NCBI GenBank assembly: GCA_050252335.1
Contig: JBFWLB010000006.1
Coordinates: 17,686 to 81,685, forward strand
Length of the DNA stretch: 64,000 nt
Reading direction: 5' to 3'
Source of the DNA: Berkiella_A sp050252335
GTDB lineage: Bacteria; Pseudomonadota; Gammaproteobacteria; Berkiellales; Berkiellaceae
The position numbers and the translations under genes were made by a program. The notes under the pieces are model-generated. The model was not told where the DNA came from, ran no database searches, and saw nothing but the letters and a program-made list of their open reading frames with translations. Shown here one piece after another: positions 60,829 to 64,000 of this stretch (the first letter of the stretch is position 1; the number at the start of each line of letters is the position of its first letter).

Positions 60829-63450
60829 TCACCTTCTGGCCATTTTTGCTATGCGGCAACTGTCGTTTGTTTCTCTTCTACGCTTTCTGTTTTTGGTATC
60901 AGGGGCAGAAAAAATAAGCATGTTTTGTGAGTCGAGTTGATTTTTATACTCTTGGGCAATACAGTTTTTTAACGTTATTTTCTGCTCATTGCTTAGAGAA
61001 GTTTCATTTAATGTCGCATCAAAATAGTTCGATAGTAATAAGTCTGGACTATTTTGGTTTCGTGATTTTGTCCATGCGGTTGCTAATTGTTTCAATGGTT
61101 CTTCAAATAAGTACGCTGGGGTAAGAAATTGAACCAGAAACTCCCAAACATCTGATTGCTGTTTTCTTTGTTCTCTGACCTTCTCAGGAAGCCAGTTTGG
61201 AATGCAAAACGGATTCGTTAGTTTTGATCCAATAGTTGGAGTCTCTCGTTCTTTGATCTCCATTGCCTTTGGTTGATAGCGTTGATACAAACTCGTGATA
61301 GAGGCAGCTGACCAGCCTCCACCTATGTCTGCTAAATATTTTAAAAGATAGACAAGTAATTCTTCATCATCTTCTGTCTCCGTGGCACTCATTGCCTTAA
61401 GCTCCGCTTGAATTAAGTCCAATAACGCCTTATGGCTCCCTAAACTATCTATAAAAGATTGGCGCAATTTTGGATAATCTTCGTCTTGATTAAACTCTAC
61501 TTCGCCATCCCTATCATTAATAATGTCTTCAGCATTCTCATAGCGTAAGTAAATTAAAGCATTGTACAATGCCTCTCGAGCATCTGCTGTTGCATTTTCA
61601 AAATACTTCCCAAGATTTTGGCTTATCAGAGACCGCAAAATATCTGGCAATAGCGCGATAGTGTTTTTTTGAAGACCTAATGAGTGCATAGCCCACATAT
61701 TAAGTGCTCGACCAATTATCCCAGGGTAACAAGAAGGGTTATCTATTCCTATTGAGCCTTCATTATGCGCACGACGAATATCCGACAACTGCGCAATAAA
61801 GCCTTCTATTCTAGATGCTTTGTTTTCTGCATCTTTACTATTAGACTCATCCATTACCAACAGGAAGCTATAGGCAACCCATTCTCGTGCTTTATAGCTT
61901 GCCTCAAGGTGTGTGACTTGGCTTAAGGACGCAGAAAAAACCTTATCCTTTGCACATGCGCCTAATGGGCTCGTTAATAAATTTGGCCACCCCTCACAAG
62001 GCGCCCATCTATCATAAACACGCCAAGCAATTTCATCACTTTGTGCTAACGAGCTAAAATACTGTCTTGCTTCATTCATCAAGGTTTCATCTTGACCACC
62101 TCTTAATGCGCCTGCATTGTTTTCTAAAAAGCGAATACACGCCTCTGATGCTGCAACATGAATTCCTTTTTCAATAGACTGTTTTGCTTGAACGATACGA
62201 CGTGATATCAAGAGTGCACGGGTATCCGACTCAATACTTTTTAGTCTCTCTTCTAAATCATCACCACGTTCTAAAAAAGCTGCCTCAAAATGAGGCTGAA
62301 TCACCTTTGCAAAATGTGACGATGCAGCATTTAGCTTTTTCTCATCATCAGGGTTTGCTTCTTGCGCTGCCAATGCGGCATATTTTCTTTCATATTCGTG
62401 ATTAATCGCATCTTGGTAAGCTTTGAGCAATCGTGCTGCTTGCAATTGGCTCTCTGTTAAATCAAGATTTATGCTGTCTGGATTTAAGCAATAGCTTCTT
62501 AGATGCTCTTCCCAAAGTTTATCTTCCTTAAAGTTTACTACTTTAGAAAGTGGTACTCCATAGATTCGAATGGCGTTCACCAATGAGCTAAAGTGTTCCT
62601 GACTACTACATTCTTTAAGAATTGAAATTAAATTTTTCGCCTCATTTCGCAAGAGTTCATACTGAAGAGTATCAACTTTAAGCAACATTTTAAAAATCTC
62701 GATATGATTGTTTTCAGCAGCAGAGAGCAACGCGTCGTTATTGTCGGCAGCCACATTGTATTTTACGCATGGAATCTCCAGCAACATTTTAACGATGTTG
62801 GCATAACCATTTTCAGAAGCAACGCATAGTGCGTAGTTATTGTTGACTGCTGCATTGTTCTTTACACTGGGAATTTCCAGCAATATTTTAACGATATTGG
62901 TATGACCACTTTCAGTGGCAACGCACAGTGCGAGGTTGTTGCTGTCAGCCGCATTATCTTTTACGCATGGGATTTTAAGCAGTTTTTTTACGATGTCAAT
63001 ATGGCCATTTTCGGCAGCAGAATACAGTGCGTAGTTGTTGTTGACTGACGCATTTTCTTTTATGACTGGGATTTTTAGTAATATTTTTACGATGTCTGTA
63101 TGACCATTTTTGGCAGCAAAGCGCAGTGCGTAGTTATTGTAGACTGCTGCATTGTCTTTCACACTTGGAATCTCCAGTAGCATTTTAACGATATCCACAT
63201 GACCATTTTCAGCAGCCCAGTGTAGTAGTGCATTATTGTTGTCTGCCACGTTGTCTTTCACGTATGAAATATCCAACAGCATTTTAACGATGTCAATATG
63301 ACCATTTGCAGCAGCAGAGTATAGTACGTAGTTATTGTCGACTGAAGCTACTTCCTTTCCCGCATCAGTCGCCAGTAAGGTGCGAACTGCTTCTGTATTA
63401 GCATTTAATACATATTTCTTTAATTCTGCGAAGGTTTCTTGCTGTGTCAT
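60829..63450 (-). CDS. Large ankyrin-repeat protein, candidate effector with basic C-terminal tail
   Basis: 873 residues. Seven ankyrin repeats of about 34 residues (about 35-270) are unusually alike, built on 'NNNYALxxAAENGHxDIVKxLLxIPxVK', and the DNA of the units is also near-identical. Residues 280-840 are mostly helical with no recognised domain; 'SCYPGIIGRALNMWAMHSLGL' stands out. The C-terminus is strongly basic ('KNRKRRRE' and then 'RIAKMARR') and resembles a eukaryotic nuclear localisation signal. There is no signal peptide or membrane helix. An AAAGG ribosome site fixes the start. The design suits a translocated host-interacting protein, which is inference. A remnant similar to its last codons lies upstream at 63671-63739. 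Confidence 0.82.
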   Translation of the reverse strand: MTQQETFAELKKYVLNANTEAVRTLLATDAGKEVASVDNNYVLYSAAANGHIDIVKMLLDISYVKDNVADNNNALLHWAAENGHVDIVKMLLEIPSVKDNAAVYNNYALRFAAKNGHTDIVKILLKIPVIKENASVNNNYALYSAAENGHIDIVKKLLKIPCVKDNAADSNNLALCVATESGHTNIVKILLEIPSVKNNAAVNNNYALCVASENGYANIVKMLLEIPCVKYNVAADNNDALLSAAENNHIEIFKMLLKVDTLQYELLRNEAKNLISILKECSSQEHFSSLVNAIRIYGVPLSKVVNFKEDKLWEEHLRSYCLNPDSINLDLTESQLQAARLLKAYQDAINHEYERKYAALAAQEANPDDEKKLNAASSHFAKVIQPHFEAAFLERGDDLEERLKSIESDTRALLISRRIVQAKQSIEKGIHVAASEACIRFLENNAGALRGGQDETLMNEARQYFSSLAQSDEIAWRVYDRWAPCEGWPNLLTSPLGACAKDKVFSASLSQVTHLEASYKAREWVAYSFLLVMDESNSKDAENKASRIEGFIAQLSDIRRAHNEGSIGIDNPSCYPGIIGRALNMWAMHSLGLQKNTIALLPDILRSLISQNLGKYFENATADAREALYNALIYLRYENAEDIINDRDGEVEFNQDEDYPKLRQSFIDSLGSHKALLDLIQAELKAMSATETEDDEELLVYLLKYLADIGGGWSAASITSLYQRYQPKAMEIKERETPTIGSKLTNPFCIPNWLPEKVREQRKQQSDVWEFLVQFLTPAYLFEEPLKQLATAWTKSRNQNSPDLLLSNYFDATLNETSLSNEQKITLKNCIAQEYKNQLDSQNMLIFSAPDTKNRKRRRETNDSCRIAKMARR

Positions 63451-64000
63451 AAATGCCTTTAAAGATAGGTTATTTGTATTGGTGTACTACCCCCCATACC
63501 TGTGTTTAAGGTAGCCACGATTAAGAAAATATTACAAATAATCATTCATCAGATATGCAAAATCAATTTCAAAGGGGGGATTTAAGACAAAAGGTATCCC
63601 ACCAAGGACAAACTCCTTGGTCGGGGCTAAATGCAGTATTATTAATATTATATGGGCTACTAAAACCGATTTATTTTTCGCTTTCTGTTTTTTGTATCGG
63701 TTCAGAAAAAAACATATTTTTTGACTGGACTATTTCTGCTGTTTGAATCTGTACATACGGCTGTCAATCATTTTTATTTATTTTGATTTTTTCTCAACCA
63801 CATATCTGGTCGAGTATATGATGGTGGAGATAACCGCATTTATAGGTGATTCGGTGTATATCAACACTCATTGCTTAAGCACTAAGCTATTGTGGTCTTT
63901 TTTATATTCTCGTGTTGCCTCATGGCTAAAGGTAACTTTTGCTTATAATCGATGCCTCACATTAGAGGTAACCTTAACGTTCTTAAAAATAATTGATAAT
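63451..64000. other. Gene-poor end of window
   Basis: About 550 AT-rich bases. It holds the promoter of the ankyrin gene and, at 63671-63739, a short minus-strand remnant similar to that gene's 3' end. A 63-codon plus-strand frame at 63555-63746 lacks recognisable features and overlaps the remnant in antisense. I see no RNA gene. Confidence 0.5.
63671..63739 (-). pseudogene. Remnant of the 3' end of a paralogous ankyrin gene
   Basis: On the minus strand this stretch reads '...VQSKNMFFSEPIQKTESEK' then a stop, which aligns with 'LDSQNMLIFSAPDTKNRKRRRE' near the end of the 873-residue protein. The DNA also matches: CGCTTTCTGTTTTT at 60881 and CGCTTTCTGTTTTTT at 63679, with the next 35 bases similar apart from small indels. 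Upstream the similarity fades within the window, so this may be either a decayed fragment or the true end of a further gene outside the window. Confidence 0.45.

Noticed and set aside
63555..63746. 63-codon plus-strand frame near the window end
   Set aside because: It overlaps, in antisense, the stretch similar to the ankyrin gene's 3' end; its C-terminal half is simply the reverse of that remnant.
1..64000. CRISPR array, prophage, integrase or rRNA operon
   Set aside because: I looked for regularly spaced direct repeats, phage structural or integrase motifs and rRNA signatures and saw none. The only regular repeats are the ankyrin units inside a gene.

Overview
The window looks like a chromosomal segment of a low-GC gammaproteobacterium. 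Core genes have gammaproteobacterial type and order: uvrY/gacA-uvrC, clpS-clpA, homodimeric AceE with AceF and Lpd, a trpC-trpF fusion, ampD, and lolA-rarA-serS behind ftsK. Three ankyrin-repeat proteins, a large kinase-like protein and a GacA/LetA-type regulator suggest a host-associated, intracellular lifestyle such as that of the Legionellales (Coxiella, Legionella or Berkiella relatives). That placement is inferred from gene content; no rRNA gene is present to confirm it.

Layout. 1-1068 (-) is the N-terminal part of a large LapA-like surface adhesin that runs off the window. 1645-4723 (+) is a tight three-gene unit: an acetate kinase fused to a PduL phosphotransacylase, then FabI and a MaoC hydratase. 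After a PlsC-type acyltransferase (-) comes the first of two 1.25-kb RAYT transposase elements. 7234-14803 (-) is a complete tryptophan operon (DAHP synthase, trpE, G, D, CF, B, A). It is preceded by a 31-codon leader peptide with tandem Trp codons, an antiterminator and an attenuator terminator. 14892-25690 holds two poorly known envelope proteins, a retropepsin-like protease, ampD, the pyruvate dehydrogenase genes aceE-aceF-lpd and a VanZ-like protein. putP-putA (25861-30495) encodes proline uptake and oxidation, followed by the second RAYT element. 31821-40311 holds a secretin-N-domain protein, purB-mnmA, icd, a cold-shock protein and clpS-clpA.

40557-45232 is an accessory patch: an unknown protein, an ankyrin/membrane protein and a 729-residue kinase-like protein. 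Two hairpins within it share similar sequences. infA, aat and trxB follow (-). A cluster of three copies of the RAYT-end motif then precedes ftsK. ftsK is split by ten Ns, but the flanks share a 9-bp overlap that restores one open frame. lolA, rarA, serS and a porin-like gene complete this block. A 151-bp palindromic repeat, a HAD phosphatase, an ankyrin gene, a Bax-inhibitor-1 gene, tRNA-Ser(UGA), uvrY/gacA-uvrC and an 873-residue ankyrin protein end the window, with a probable paralogue remnant just beyond.

The most notable items are the trp attenuator with its DAHP-synthase-headed operon, the AckA-PduL fusion, the RAYT elements with their dispersed end motif, the accessory patch with its kinase-like protein, and the apparently false ftsK gap. 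All coordinates and motifs were read by eye; no database search was run.
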